From positions 43,643 through 107,642 of the forward strand of contig NZ_BCTX01000006.1 in NCBI RefSeq assembly GCF_001590985.1: a stretch of 64,000 nucleotides of DNA, given 5' to 3'. Numbering within the stretch: position 1 is the stretch's first letter; each line of letters begins with the position of its first letter. Source of the DNA: Novosphingobium naphthalenivorans NBRC 102051 (lineage in GTDB: Bacteria > Pseudomonadota > Alphaproteobacteria > Sphingomonadales > Sphingomonadaceae). Below, one piece after another: positions 1 to 7,342 of this stretch. The position numbers and the translations under genes were made by a program. The notes under the pieces are model-generated. The model was not told where the DNA came from. It saw nothing but the letters and a program-made list of their open reading frames with translations, and searched no databases.

Positions 1-1221
1 TACGGCCATGCCTTTGGTCTCCGCCAGCTTCGGGGCGAGACCATCGCGCTGACCGCCGAGGAACAGGCGACCCGGGACGCGCTCCAGGCAGAGTTCGACC
101 GGCTGTCCGAGGAATACCAGGACGCCGACGAACTGCCGGACGAGGTGGATGAACGCCTGTCGGAGCTGGAAACGGCGCTGGAGGGCTTCGAGACCCGGCC
201 CGTGGTGTTCGACACCGCCGAGGTCGCCCGCGCCGGCGCCTTCGTCAGCATCAGCGTCGAGGGCCAGCTTCGCGTCGAGCGCGGCTACATCCGGCCGGAG
301 GATGAGTTGGCGGCCGAGCCCGAGTCCGACGTGTCCGCGGATGACGAGGACGAACGAGCTATCGCCGCCAGCTCCGTTGGCGCCGAGGCCACCGTGACGA
401 CCGAGGCCGTAGCTGAACCGGAGGAGGACGAGGGTCTGTCGCCCATCTCCGACCGGCTGATGACCGAGCTGACCTCTCATCGCACGCTGGCCCTTCGGCA
501 CGCGCTCGGCGAACGGCCCGACGTTGCCTTCCTCGCCGCTCTGCACGTCCTCACGCTGAAGACGTTCTACCACTACGGCTCGGATAGCTGCCTCGAACTC
601 GATTTGAAGAGCGTCAACTTCGGCACGCAGGCGCCGGGGCTGAACGACAGCGCGTCGGCCGAGGCGATCCGGGCTCGGCACGAGAGCTGGGCGAAGGCGC
701 TTCCCAAGGAGTCGGCCGACCTCTGGGACGCGCTGCAGGAGTGGGACGGCGACAGCCAGGCCGGCCTGTTCGCTCACATCGTCAGCCTCTCGGTGAACGC
801 CGTGTGCGAACCCTGGAATCGGCGCCCCCGGGCGTTCGCCCACGCCGATCGCCTCGCGCAGGCGGTCGACCTCGACATGGCCGCCGCCGGGTGGAAGCCG
901 ACCGTGGATAACTTCCTCGGCCGAGTGACGAAGGCCCGCATCCTGCAAGCGGTGGCTCAGGCGAAAGACCAGCGCGCCGCCGACCGGATCGAGCATCTGA
1001 AGAAGGGCGACATGGCCGCCGAGGCGGAAACGCTGCTGGCCGACACCGGCTGGCTCCCCGAGCCGCTTCGCACGCCGGGCCGCGCCTCTGGCGACGAGCA
1101 GACATCGGAATCTGCGAACGAGGAAACTCCAGAGCAGTCCAGCGAAAAACTGCCGGAAGACGAAGACGAGCCGGCCGCTCAGAATGAGGACACCGGCGAG
1201 CCGATGATCGCAGCCGAATAG
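1..1221 (+). CDS. ParB/RepB/Spo0J-like protein, C-terminal part (5' truncated by window edge)
   Basis: The frame is open from base 1, so this is the last 406 residues of a longer protein. The visible part begins in a charged, coiled-coil-like stretch rich in Glu and Asp. It continues into an alpha-helical region and ends in a strongly acidic tail. This resembles the C-terminal half of the large (about 700-residue) ParB-like proteins of alphaproteobacterial ICEs and plasmids. The N-terminal ParB nuclease or HTH domain that would prove it lies outside the window. A strong terminator follows the stop. The family assignment comes from recalled similarity and neighbourhood; the position and frame are certain. 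Confidence 0.65.
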   Translation, partial: YGHAFGLRQLRGETIALTAEEQATRDALQAEFDRLSEEYQDADELPDEVDERLSELETALEGFETRPVVFDTAEVARAGAFVSISVEGQLRVERGYIRPEDELAAEPESDVSADDEDERAIAASSVGAEATVTTEAVAEPEEDEGLSPISDRLMTELTSHRTLALRHALGERPDVAFLAALHVLTLKTFYHYGSDSCLELDLKSVNFGTQAPGLNDSASAEAIRARHESWAKALPKESADLWDALQEWDGDSQAGLFAHIVSLSVNAVCEPWNRRPRAFAHADRLAQAVDLDMAAAGWKPTVDNFLGRVTKARILQAVAQAKDQRAADRIEHLKKGDMAAEAETLLADTGWLPEPLRTPGRASGDEQTSESANEETPEQSSEKLPEDEDEPAAQNEDTGEPMIAAE

Positions 1222-1236
1222 CTGCCCTGCGCAACG

Positions 1237-1267
1237 AGGCCCGCCGGAGACGGCGGGCCTTTTCTTT
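1237..1267 (+). terminator. Rho-independent terminator after the ParB-like gene
   Basis: A perfect 10-bp GC-rich stem (AGGCCCGCCG at 1237-1246, CGGCGGGCCT at 1251-1260) with a GAGA tetraloop is followed by TTTCTTTTC. It lies between the ParB-like stop and the Toprim gene start, so the two are probably separate transcripts. Confidence 0.85.
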
Positions 1268-1279
1268 TCGAGGACCATC

Positions 1280-2332
1280 ATGGCCGATACTGTGCGTGAT
1301 CTTGCACAACGCCTTGGGCAGCAAGCCGAGGCCGTGTGCCGCCATTACCTCTCCTCCGGCCGACGGGAGGGTGGCTATTGGCTTGTGGGCGATGTCCGCA
1401 ACACGCCTGGCCGCTCGATGTTCGTCCGTCTCAAAGAGTCGGTGAAGGGGCCCGCCGGCAAATGGATCGACGCCGCCACCAGCGAGCATGGCGACCTGCT
1501 CGATGTGATCCGCGAGAGCTGCGGCCTGGTCGACTTCAAGGACGTCGCCAGTGAGGCGCGTTCCTTCCTCAGTCTGCCGCATCCCGAACCGGAGCCGGAT
1601 CGTCCCCGATCACGCGCACCCAGCGCCCCGACCGGATCGCCGGAAGCGTCTCGGCGACTGTTCTCTATGTCGCAGCCGATTTCTCATACTCTCGTAGAAA
1701 CGTATCTCCGGAGTCGCGGCATTACGGCTTTGCACGGAACCGGAGCGCTCCGCTTCCACCCACGCTGCTACTACCGGCCCGACGACGATAGCCCGACCGA
1801 GACCTGGCCGGCGATGATCGCATCCGTCACCGACCTCGCCGGCCATCTGACTGGAGCACATCGCACCTGGCTCAATCCGGGTGGCTTCACCGAGGCGACG
1901 CTCGGCAAGGCGCCGATCGACACGCCGCGGCGGGCGATGGGCGACCTTCTCGGTCACGCCGTGCGTTTTGGCGTGGCGGGCGAGGTCATGGCGGCCGGCG
2001 AGGGCATCGAGACGATGCTGTCGCTCCGCTGCGTCTTGCCGACCATGCCGATGGTTGCAGCCCTCTCGGCGGCGCATCTCTCCGCCATCCTGTTCCCGGA
2101 CACGCTGCGGCGACTCTACATTGCCCGTGACGACGATCCCGCTGGCGACGGCGCGATGGCGACGTTGATCGACCGGGCGCAGGAGGACGGGATCGAAGCG
2201 ATCGTGATCTCGCCACGGCTCGGTGACTTCAACGAGGATCTCCGCCTGCTTGGGATCGACGCGCTTCGGGCCGCGAGCCGGGTCCAGATCGCGGCGCAGG
2301 ACGTCGCTCGCTTCATGGAGCTGGCGGCATAG
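1280..2332 (+). CDS. Toprim domain protein (DUF7146/primase-like)
   Basis: The 350-residue protein has an N-terminal half typical of ICE-borne primase-like proteins and a C-terminal Toprim fold. The Toprim glutamate is in GEGIE (residues 240-244), and the acidic DxD-type motif is DDDPAGD (284-290). Toprim proteins of this kind are common near replication and transfer genes of alphaproteobacterial conjugative elements and are thought to act on DNA as primase or nuclease-like enzymes. The exact activity is not known from sequence. The ATG follows an AGGA at about 1271. It stands alone after a terminator and is followed by the structured leader at 2474. Confidence 0.8.
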   Translation: MADTVRDLAQRLGQQAEAVCRHYLSSGRREGGYWLVGDVRNTPGRSMFVRLKESVKGPAGKWIDAATSEHGDLLDVIRESCGLVDFKDVASEARSFLSLPHPEPEPDRPRSRAPSAPTGSPEASRRLFSMSQPISHTLVETYLRSRGITALHGTGALRFHPRCYYRPDDDSPTETWPAMIASVTDLAGHLTGAHRTWLNPGGFTEATLGKAPIDTPRRAMGDLLGHAVRFGVAGEVMAAGEGIETMLSLRCVLPTMPMVAALSAAHLSAILFPDTLRRLYIARDDDPAGDGAMATLIDRAQEDGIEAIVISPRLGDFNEDLRLLGIDALRAASRVQIAAQDVARFMELAA

Positions 2333-2473
2333 CCGGAACGGGATGAAGGGCGGGTCGGCACCGTCGTCACCGTAGGGCGGCGGTCATGCTTTCCCTCAGC
2401 GTCGGAGAGGACCACGCCCACGGCCTTCTGAGAGGGCGATCGGGCAGCAAGCGGCCCGGACCGGCAACCTTGT

Positions 2474-2640
2474 GGGCCGACTATTTTCCGTCGGCGGCGG
2501 AGCCGCCTTTACATCGCGAGACAAAATAGTCGGCCCCCTTCGGTCCTCCGCCGAGGCTTCGGCCCTCCGCTGCGCTGCGGGTGCAAGTCCGTTCCGCCCG
2601 CCGCCTTCGTCGCCATGAAGGCCGCGATGGGCGCGGCCGA
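2474..2640 (+). promoter_or_regulatory. Structured leader element, copy A (upstream of DUF2493)
   Basis: The 326-base gap 2333-2658 holds no convincing gene but has a long hairpin. A perfect 14-bp arm at 2474-2487 (GGGCCGACTATTTT) pairs with 2523-2536. An inner hairpin GGCGGC-GGA-GCCGCC sits at 2493-2507, and the motif CGCGAGACAA straddles the start of the 3' arm. A related layout with different but still paired stem bases is found at 5384-5431 before DUF736. Both copies are followed by a similar stretch around an 'AGGCCGCRATGG' motif before the gene. This suggests a structured RNA leader or a single-strand promoter; the function is unknown. Confidence 0.55.
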
Positions 2641-2658
2641 TCCGACAAGGAAAGCGCG

Positions 2659-3588
2659 ATGACCACCGACCACGACGACGATTTCGAGCCGCACCACACC
2701 TCATCCCCAACCGACCAGGTCCTCCACGAACTCCAGCTCTATGGCTACCGTCCCTTCCAGGACGAGCCCGATCCCAGGCCGCTTCCGGAAGCGCACACCC
2801 TCGCCGGCAGCATCTCCGACATCTTCGACGCCCTCGTGGTGGCGCTGGCCGACACCCGCCTCGAACCCGACCTCGAGAACCTGCTCTGGTCGACGGTGAA
2901 CGTCTTCCACCGCGCCATCGACCGGATCGAGCGCGAACTCGACGACAACGAACTGGCACAGCAGCGTTCGCAACGGGAACAGGACGGCAGCGAGGTCAAA
3001 TCCGTCGAGCTGGAACGACTGACGGCGGAGGGCCAGACGCTCATCGAACGCCGCAACGCCTTCGAGCTGATGCGCGACCAGGCCGCCGACCAGTTCGAGC
3101 ACCACACCCATTCAGCCTGGCGGCCGCGCAACGGGTCAAAGGTCAACCATCGCAACCTGACCTCGGCGATGATCGACAGCCGCGACTTCCTGGCTGCGAA
3201 GAAGCGCGCCGACAACCAGGTGCTCCTGCCAGCGGGACCGAAGGTGGCGCTCACCGGCGGGCTCGACTTCAACGATCACCGCCTAGTCTGGGCCAAGCTC
3301 GACCAGGTCCACGCCAAGCATCCGGACATGGTGCTGCTGCACGGCGGATCGCCGAAGGGCGCGGAGTTAATCGCCGCCAAATGGGCCGACATTCGCAAGG
3401 TGCCGCAGATCGCCTTCAAACCCGATTGGACGAAGCACGCCAAAGCTGCACCGTTCAAGCGCAACGACACATTGCTGGAGACCCTGCCGATCGGCGTCCT
3501 GCACTTCCCTGGCACCGGCATCCAGGACAACCTCGCCGACAAGGCGAAGAAGCTCGGCATCCCGGTCTGGAAGTTCGGCGGCGCGTGA
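2659..3588 (+). CDS. DUF2493 domain protein (SLOG/YspA-like)
   Basis: The 309-residue protein has an acidic, helical N-terminal two thirds. From about residue 195 there is a DUF2493-type domain with VALTGG, the LLHGGSPKGAE segment and a C-terminal KLGIPVWKFGG strand. This family belongs to the SLOG nucleotide-binding superfamily and is a regular passenger of alphaproteobacterial ICEs and plasmids; its substrate is unknown. I chose the ATG at 2659, preceded by AAGGAAAG at 2648, instead of the longer frame from 2581, which would run through the structured leader. It is followed by a convergent small gene. Confidence 0.8.
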   Translation: MTTDHDDDFEPHHTSSPTDQVLHELQLYGYRPFQDEPDPRPLPEAHTLAGSISDIFDALVVALADTRLEPDLENLLWSTVNVFHRAIDRIERELDDNELAQQRSQREQDGSEVKSVELERLTAEGQTLIERRNAFELMRDQAADQFEHHTHSAWRPRNGSKVNHRNLTSAMIDSRDFLAAKKRADNQVLLPAGPKVALTGGLDFNDHRLVWAKLDQVHAKHPDMVLLHGGSPKGAELIAAKWADIRKVPQIAFKPDWTKHAKAAPFKRNDTLLETLPIGVLHFPGTGIQDNLADKAKKLGIPVWKFGGA

Positions 3589-3600
3589 GCGCCGCCTTTT

Positions 3601-3659
3601 CTCAATACGTATTGACGTCGAACCGCAAAGGCGGATCACCGGCTTTCCGCAAGATCGCC
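3601..3659. repeat. Palindrome plus REP-like element between convergent genes
   Basis: A perfect 14-bp palindrome TCAATACGTATTGA begins at 3602. It is followed at 3621-3659 by an imperfect inverted repeat (CCGCAAAGGCGG against CCGGCTTTCCGC, 9 of 12 pairing). That 39-base segment matches 27 of 39 bases of a segment inside trbG at 24520-24558; conceptually both read RKGG(S/N)xAFRK. Here it is non-coding and lies between the stops of two convergent genes, so it may also work as a terminator. Confidence 0.5.
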
Positions 3660-3661
3660 TT

Positions 3662-3892
3662 TCAGTCCGGTTCACCCGTCACCGCGATCCGGGCCGCGCG
3701 AGCATAGTGCGCCAACTCCGTATCATTCTCGATCAGGCCGTCGAGCAGCGCCTTCATATCGCTCTGATCGGACGCCGATTGAAACGGCCCCGGCTGCCGC
3801 TCGATCGCCAGTACCGCAATGGCGAGTGCCTTCTTCACCAGGTGCAGGTCGCGTCCCGCGAATTCCGCCATGCCGCATGCCTCAACCATCAT
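3662..3892 (-). CDS. Conserved-looking hypothetical protein
   Basis: A 76-residue frame on the minus strand has a hydrophobic helix (about residues 18-30, KKALAIAVLAIE) and a helical C-terminus. I recognise no domain. The longer reading to 4057 is low-complexity and unlikely; the ATG at 3892 has AAGG about 17 bases upstream, so the start is uncertain. It converges on the DUF2493 gene. Small proteins of this type are common in these elements, but the evidence is only coding potential and position. Confidence 0.45.
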   Translation of the reverse strand: MMVEACGMAEFAGRDLHLVKKALAIAVLAIERQPGPFQSASDQSDMKALLDGLIENDTELAHYARAARIAVTGEPD

Positions 3893-4033
3893 GTCGACTC
3901 GTAAGCACACCTTAGCCGATCGGCCAGCGCACCGTGAGGACAACGAGGTTCCATGCATCGCCCGTGACGGCCTTTGAGTGGCGGCTCCTGCCGGCGGGCG
4001 CCACCCCGCGTCTGTCAGCGCTGATCCTTGGTC

Positions 4034-4132
4034 CGGCCGAGGGCCTGACGCCATCAACCCGTAAAGGGTCGGCTTACGCGAAGCGTGCCGCCGCTGCGTC
4101 TTCGCCTTCGCGGTGATTGCGGCCCTCGGCCG
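4034..4132. other. Large structured non-coding hairpin
   Basis: A perfect 12-bp arm, CGGCCGAGGGCC at 4034-4045, pairs with GGCCCTCGGCCG at 4121-4132 around a 75-base interior. The interior contains a smaller hairpin (ACCCGTAAAGGGT) and GC-rich half palindromes. The stretch 3893-4191 has no other gene I can support. The small ORF at 4192 starts 59 bases downstream. It could be an RNA leader, a transfer-region single-strand structure or an attenuator. Confidence 0.5.
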
Positions 4133-4191
4133 AACACATCGGGCGCCTGTCGCGCGGGGATGGTCCCCGCCTCAGCACAGGAGCCGGATCA

Positions 4192-4359
4192 ATGTCTCAA
4201 GCCCTCGCATTCGCTAACGGCTGGAACCTCGCCATCACTCTCATGGTCTGCGTCGTCGTCTTTCATGCTGACGCTGGCAACTTCGGCGTCATGCTGGCCG
4301 CCGAATATGACGGCGATCCCGCCGCCGTCATCCACGAATTCGACCCCTTCCAGCGATGA
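4192..4359 (+). CDS. Small hypothetical protein
   Basis: A 55-residue ORF with an N-terminal hydrophobic segment (about residues 12-24, LAITLMVCVVVFH) and an acidic C-terminus ending FDPFQR. The ATG at 4192 has AGGAG at about 4179-4183, which favours it over the upstream start at 4117. I recognise no domain. It lies between the structured hairpin and a membrane protein gene. Confidence 0.5.
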   Translation: MSQALAFANGWNLAITLMVCVVVFHADAGNFGVMLAAEYDGDPAAVIHEFDPFQR

Positions 4360-4507
4360 AGGGGCGCATCCCCACGCAAGCTGGACCGCACAGGGCCAGC
4401 GGGATTTCCGCTCCCGCTGGCGCCTGTTTGCGGCTATACTCACGGTCGCGCCGTGGTGGTGGTGGAAGGCGCGACCGTCAGACCTTTATCTCACGGAGTA
4501 CACCGCC

Positions 4508-4948
4508 ATGATCATCTTCGGACCACTCCTCGTCATCGTCGGCGTCGGCTTTATCTGCTGGCTGCTGTTCACCCTCGCTGTCTTTGCGCTGCCGTTTTTC
4601 GCCGGTCTGACGATCGGCATCTGGGCCTTTCACACGGGGGCCGGCGTGCTCGGCGGCATTGCCGTTGGTCTTGTAGCCGGCGGCGTCACCTTTGGCCTTG
4701 GCCAACTTGCGCTCGCCGTTGTGCCATGGGCGTGGGCTCGGCTCCTGATCATCCTTCTCTATGTCGCGCCCGCCACCGTCGCTGGCTACAGCGCCACGCA
4801 TGGAATCGCCCAGATGGCGATGCCTTCACCCACTTGGCAGACGATCTTCGCCGTCATCGGCGCGGTCGCTGTCAGCGTCACGGCGTTCGTCCGCTTCATC
4901 GGAATGGCCGCGCCCGGACCAGCCGGACAGGGCTTGGCGCGGGGCTGA
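4508..4948 (+). CDS. Small integral membrane protein, unknown function
   Basis: The 146-residue protein has about four hydrophobic helices (roughly residues 3-30, 35-60, 70-98 and 112-135) rich in Gly, Ala and Val, and a short polar tail. The ATG at 4508 follows a GGAG at about 4495. The longer upstream frame from 4085 changes composition and is rejected. It resembles unnamed membrane proteins often found in the backbone of these elements. No catalytic motif is visible. Confidence 0.65.
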   Translation: MIIFGPLLVIVGVGFICWLLFTLAVFALPFFAGLTIGIWAFHTGAGVLGGIAVGLVAGGVTFGLGQLALAVVPWAWARLLIILLYVAPATVAGYSATHGIAQMAMPSPTWQTIFAVIGAVAVSVTAFVRFIGMAAPGPAGQGLARG

Positions 4949-5380
4949 CACCGTCACGTCGACGGCGCGGAGCGGGGCTGGATCAAGCGTTCCGTATGCC
5001 CGCCGTCCTCGTCGTCGAACACGGCGTGAGGGCGGTCTCGCGTCGATGCTCCCCCGATCATCGCAGAGCCCCAGGCGTCGCGGCGGGTCGTTGAGGCACA
5101 CGGCCGAGGTGGCGAGGTTTCACCGATACGGCCAACAAAGAGCGTGAAGGAGGCGTGCAGCCGGAGCATGGTCTCCGAAGCAGGAGATCCGTTGGTGGCC
5201 AGGACAGGTCCCGCATCGCCGTCGAATATACTGGCCGGTCTCCACGGCGGCTCGAAAGTCGCCACGTTCTCCTTGATGTCAGCTCTGTCAGGCCGAGCGC
5301 ACCGAACGGCCTCTTCGATGGATTGATCTGGCCGAAGGCCGGCTAAAGCCTCGACCGCCTATGGCGCAACAGCGGCGTCA
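4949..5380. other. Stretch with no supportable gene
   Basis: Only short overlapping frames with no recognisable domain, no good start sites and skewed composition are present on either strand. I see no gene here. The stretch leads into leader copy B at 5384. Confidence 0.5.
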
Positions 5381-5383
5381 AAA

Positions 5384-5515
5384 CTTTCTTCCCCTGCCGG
5401 CTGCGCCGTCATTCCTCGCGAGACAAGAAAGCCCCTCCTTTGCTGTCGAGCCCCTTCGGGGTGCGCCGTCGATCGCCTCCGGCCCTTCGATCACCATCGA
5501 GGCCGCAATGGTGCG
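5384..5515 (+). promoter_or_regulatory. Structured leader element, copy B (upstream of DUF736)
   Basis: Stem CTTTCTT at 5384-5390 pairs with AAGAAAG at 5425-5431 around a 34-base loop (35 in copy A). The loop holds an inner hairpin CGGC-TGC-GCCG at 5398-5408 and ends in the same CGCGAGACAA motif. The stem bases differ from copy A (2474-2536) but stay paired, which is covariation. A shared downstream stretch (ATCGAGGCCGCAATGG-like, about 5499-5514) precedes the AAGGAGA ribosome-binding site of the DUF736 gene. Confidence 0.55.
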
Positions 5516-5546
5516 GGCTCGGAAACAGAGATCAAGGAGAACTACC

Positions 5547-5870
5547 ATGGCGACCATCGGCACCTTCAAGAAGTCCGGCAACGAATTCACCGGCGAAATC
5601 GTCACCCTCTCGGTCCAGGCCAAGAACGTCCGGATCGTCCCCGAAACCACCCGCTCCGGCGACAACAGCCCCAGCCATCGCGTCTATGTCGGCCGGGTCG
5701 AGATCGGCGCCGCCTGGTCCAAGCGCTCCAACGAGGGCCGCGACTATCTGGGCCTCAAGCTCGACGATCCGAGCTTCACCGCCCCGATCTTCGCCAACCT
5801 CTTCGACGACGAAGAGGGCGAGGGCTACAGCCTGATCTGGTCCCGCCCCAACGGCCGCCGGAGCGACTGA
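5547..5870 (+). CDS. DUF736 family protein
   Basis: The 107-residue protein has the full DUF736 pattern: an N-terminal IGTFKKSGNEFTG strand, HRVYVGRVEIGAAW in the middle and a C-terminal LIWSRPNGRR. The family is almost exclusive to alphaproteobacterial plasmids and ICEs, and its role is unknown. The ATG at 5547 has a strong AAGGAGA 7-8 bases upstream. A paralogue is encoded at 11462-11797. A hairpin follows the stop. Confidence 0.9.
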   Translation: MATIGTFKKSGNEFTGEIVTLSVQAKNVRIVPETTRSGDNSPSHRVYVGRVEIGAAWSKRSNEGRDYLGLKLDDPSFTAPIFANLFDDEEGEGYSLIWSRPNGRRSD

Positions 5871-5881
5871 CCCCGCCTCCA

Positions 5882-5912
5882 ATGCCCCGTCCGGCTGGTC
5901 CGGGCGGGGCAT
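5882..5912 (+). terminator. Hairpin after DUF736, likely terminator
   Basis: A 13-bp stem with one G-T pair (ATGCCCCGTCCGG with CCGGGCGGGGCAT) and a 5-base loop lies 12 bases after the DUF736 stop. No T-run follows, so it may be Rho-assisted or only an RNA 3'-end stabiliser. Confidence 0.5.
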
Positions 5913-5959
5913 CGCCTTGTGCCCCAAAGGCGACCCGCCAACCTTGAACGGGCGGAATA

Positions 5960-5995
5960 CCTAGTTTACTAGGTGGCAGTATATTAGGTGGCACG
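5960..5995 (+). promoter_or_regulatory. Operator/promoter of the XRE regulator
   Basis: A palindrome CCTAGTTTACTAGG (5960-5973) is followed by a second partial copy, giving the direct repeat (C/T)TAGGTGGCA. A TATATT box at 5980-5985 lies about 24 bases before the ATG at 6009. This is the expected layout of an autoregulated repressor gene. Confidence 0.5.
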
Positions 5996-6008
5996 GCGAT
6001 CTCACCGC

Positions 6009-6221
6009 ATGAGCTTGCGGGAGATCGTCGCCACGAATCTGCGAAGACTGAGACATGCCAAAAGCATGTCACAGGAGGAGCTTGCCGATCGTGCTGGCAT
6101 CAATCGCAACTATGTTGGCATGCTGGAGCGCGAACAGCACTCCGCGACCGTCGACATGCTGGAGAAGCTCGCCGAGGTCCTTGAAGCGGACCCTGTCGAA
6201 TTCTTCCGGCGCGAGACGTGA
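6009..6221 (+). CDS. XRE-family helix-turn-helix regulator
   Basis: A 70-residue HTH_3 protein: LRRLRHAKSMSQEELADRAG followed by RNYVGMLER is a textbook Cro/C1 fold, with nothing beyond the DNA-binding domain. I chose ATG 6009 instead of GTG 5988 because the opening MSLREI aligns with MDLKEV of the neighbouring paralogue (6241-6486), and the GTG would overlap the operator. The two genes converge and may act as a switch controlling excision or transfer; that role is inferred. Confidence 0.85.
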   Translation: MSLREIVATNLRRLRHAKSMSQEELADRAGINRNYVGMLEREQHSATVDMLEKLAEVLEADPVEFFRRET

Positions 6222-6240
6222 ACCGCAGTCGTCACAGAAA

Positions 6241-6486
6241 CTAAGGCTCGACTGCCGCCCTTTTTCGAGCCTTCACGGGCACGGCGCGGACCAGTTCAGT
6301 CGCTTCCACCTCCAGCGCCTCCGCGATCCGGCCGAGCACCGTCACGCTCGCCGAGACATCGGCGCGTTCGATCCCTCCGACGTACCGGGCGCTCAACCCA
6401 GCACTCTCGGCCAATTCCTCCTGCGTCATCTTTTTCGCATGACGCAACCGACGCAGATTGACCGCCATGACCTCCTTGAGATCCAT
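6241..6486 (-). CDS. XRE-family helix-turn-helix regulator
   Basis: An 81-residue Cro/C1-type protein with MTQEELAESAG and ARYVGGIER as the HTH, plus a short basic C-terminal tail. It is clearly paralogous to the gene at 6009-6221 and convergent with it (19 bases between the stops). Two tandem palindromes lie 22-50 bases upstream of its start, the expected autoregulatory operators. Confidence 0.85.
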   Translation of the reverse strand: MDLKEVMAVNLRRLRHAKKMTQEELAESAGLSARYVGGIERADVSASVTVLGRIAEALEVEATELVRAVPVKARKRAAVEP

Positions 6487-6507
6487 GGCGATGATGGAGC
6501 CGATATA

Positions 6508-6536
6508 GGAACTATCGTTCCAGGAATGATCGTTCC
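6508..6536 (-). promoter_or_regulatory. Tandem operator of the minus-strand XRE gene
   Basis: Two near-identical palindromes, GGAACTATCGTTCC (6508-6521) and GGAATGATCGTTCC (6523-6536), are spaced 15 bases apart, just upstream of the XRE start at 6486. The spacing would put two repressor dimers on adjacent helical faces. Confidence 0.6.
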
Positions 6537-6713
6537 GATTCGTACATGGCTTTGCTATTCATCGACGCTGCGGAGGGCTCAGTTTGCCATTTCCGAGCGC
6601 AACGTGATGCGCCCCATGCATCGCGGCGTAAGTATTCGCGGCGCAAATCTTGCAAAAATTCGCGGTAAATGAATGGCTAACACATTGCTTTGATCTCTAG
6701 GGGGTAGATCGCA

Positions 6714-6977
6714 ATGACTCAGGCGCCTTTCCAGGACCGGCCGCCGCTCACCGACCGCTTAAACGCCTATGACGAGCAACATCTGGCGGTCTATCTTCGA
6801 TTGCTCATGGCCGACGAAGAGGGCGCTGACTGGCGCGAAGTCGTCCAGGTGATCTTCGGCCTCAATCCGGCCCAGGAACCCGCCCGTGCCAAAACGGTTC
6901 ATGACAGCCATCTGGCGCGGGCCCGCTGGATGACTGAGACGGGCTATCGGCACTTGCTTGAACCCCGGATGCAGTGA
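6714..6977 (+). CDS. DUF2285-like small protein
   Basis: An 87-residue protein with a conserved-looking core (YDEQHLAVYLRLL, GADWREV, ARARWMTETGYRHLL), recalled from small DUF2285/DNA-binding-like proteins of alphaproteobacterial ICEs. The ATG at 6714 follows AGGGGGTAG. The C-terminal GYRHLL echoes GYLKLL at the end of the DUF2285 protein at 7343-7888, suggesting related folds. Function is unknown; the neighbourhood suggests a role in element regulation. Confidence 0.65.
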   Translation: MTQAPFQDRPPLTDRLNAYDEQHLAVYLRLLMADEEGADWREVVQVIFGLNPAQEPARAKTVHDSHLARARWMTETGYRHLLEPRMQ

Positions 6978-7101
6978 ACCAACACCCCCCACTCCCACGG
7001 CTCGCAGCCACACGCGATGCAACCTTAAGGACTACTTTTGCCGGCGAATTTTCCGGATCGTGGCGACCCTCCTTGAGAGAGGACAAACGAGAGGAAACGC
7101 C

Positions 7102-7311
7102 ATGCCCACGGAGTATTGGCGCTCGCCGGAGACGATTGATCGCCTGAACCGCCTCGAACGTCCCGGCTTTGCCGCCGAATTTCTGCGTCGCAACCCTGAT
7201 TACCGCCGCGATTTCGTCCGCACCCAGCGCCAGATCGCGCGCGCTTCCGTCGACGCCGAGACTGCCCGCGTCAGTCTCGCTCGGCGATGGGGGTTGCGCT
7301 TTCGCCCATGA
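7102..7311 (+). CDS. DUF6499-type N-terminal regulator segment
   Basis: The 69-residue product (TEYWRSPETIDRLNRLERPGFAAEFLRRNPDYRRDF core) matches the N-terminal module that in many relatives is fused to a DUF2285 domain. ATG 7102 follows GAGAGGAAA. The frame ends at CCA TGA CCC. One base forward, the frame continues directly as DP-rich linker and the DUF2285 domain, so the pair is either split, frameshifted by mutation, or joined by +1 frameshifting. Confidence 0.75.
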   Translation: MPTEYWRSPETIDRLNRLERPGFAAEFLRRNPDYRRDFVRTQRQIARASVDAETARVSLARRWGLRFRP

Positions 7312-7342
7312 CCCCGCGTCTCCAGTCGGACTCGAACCCGTC

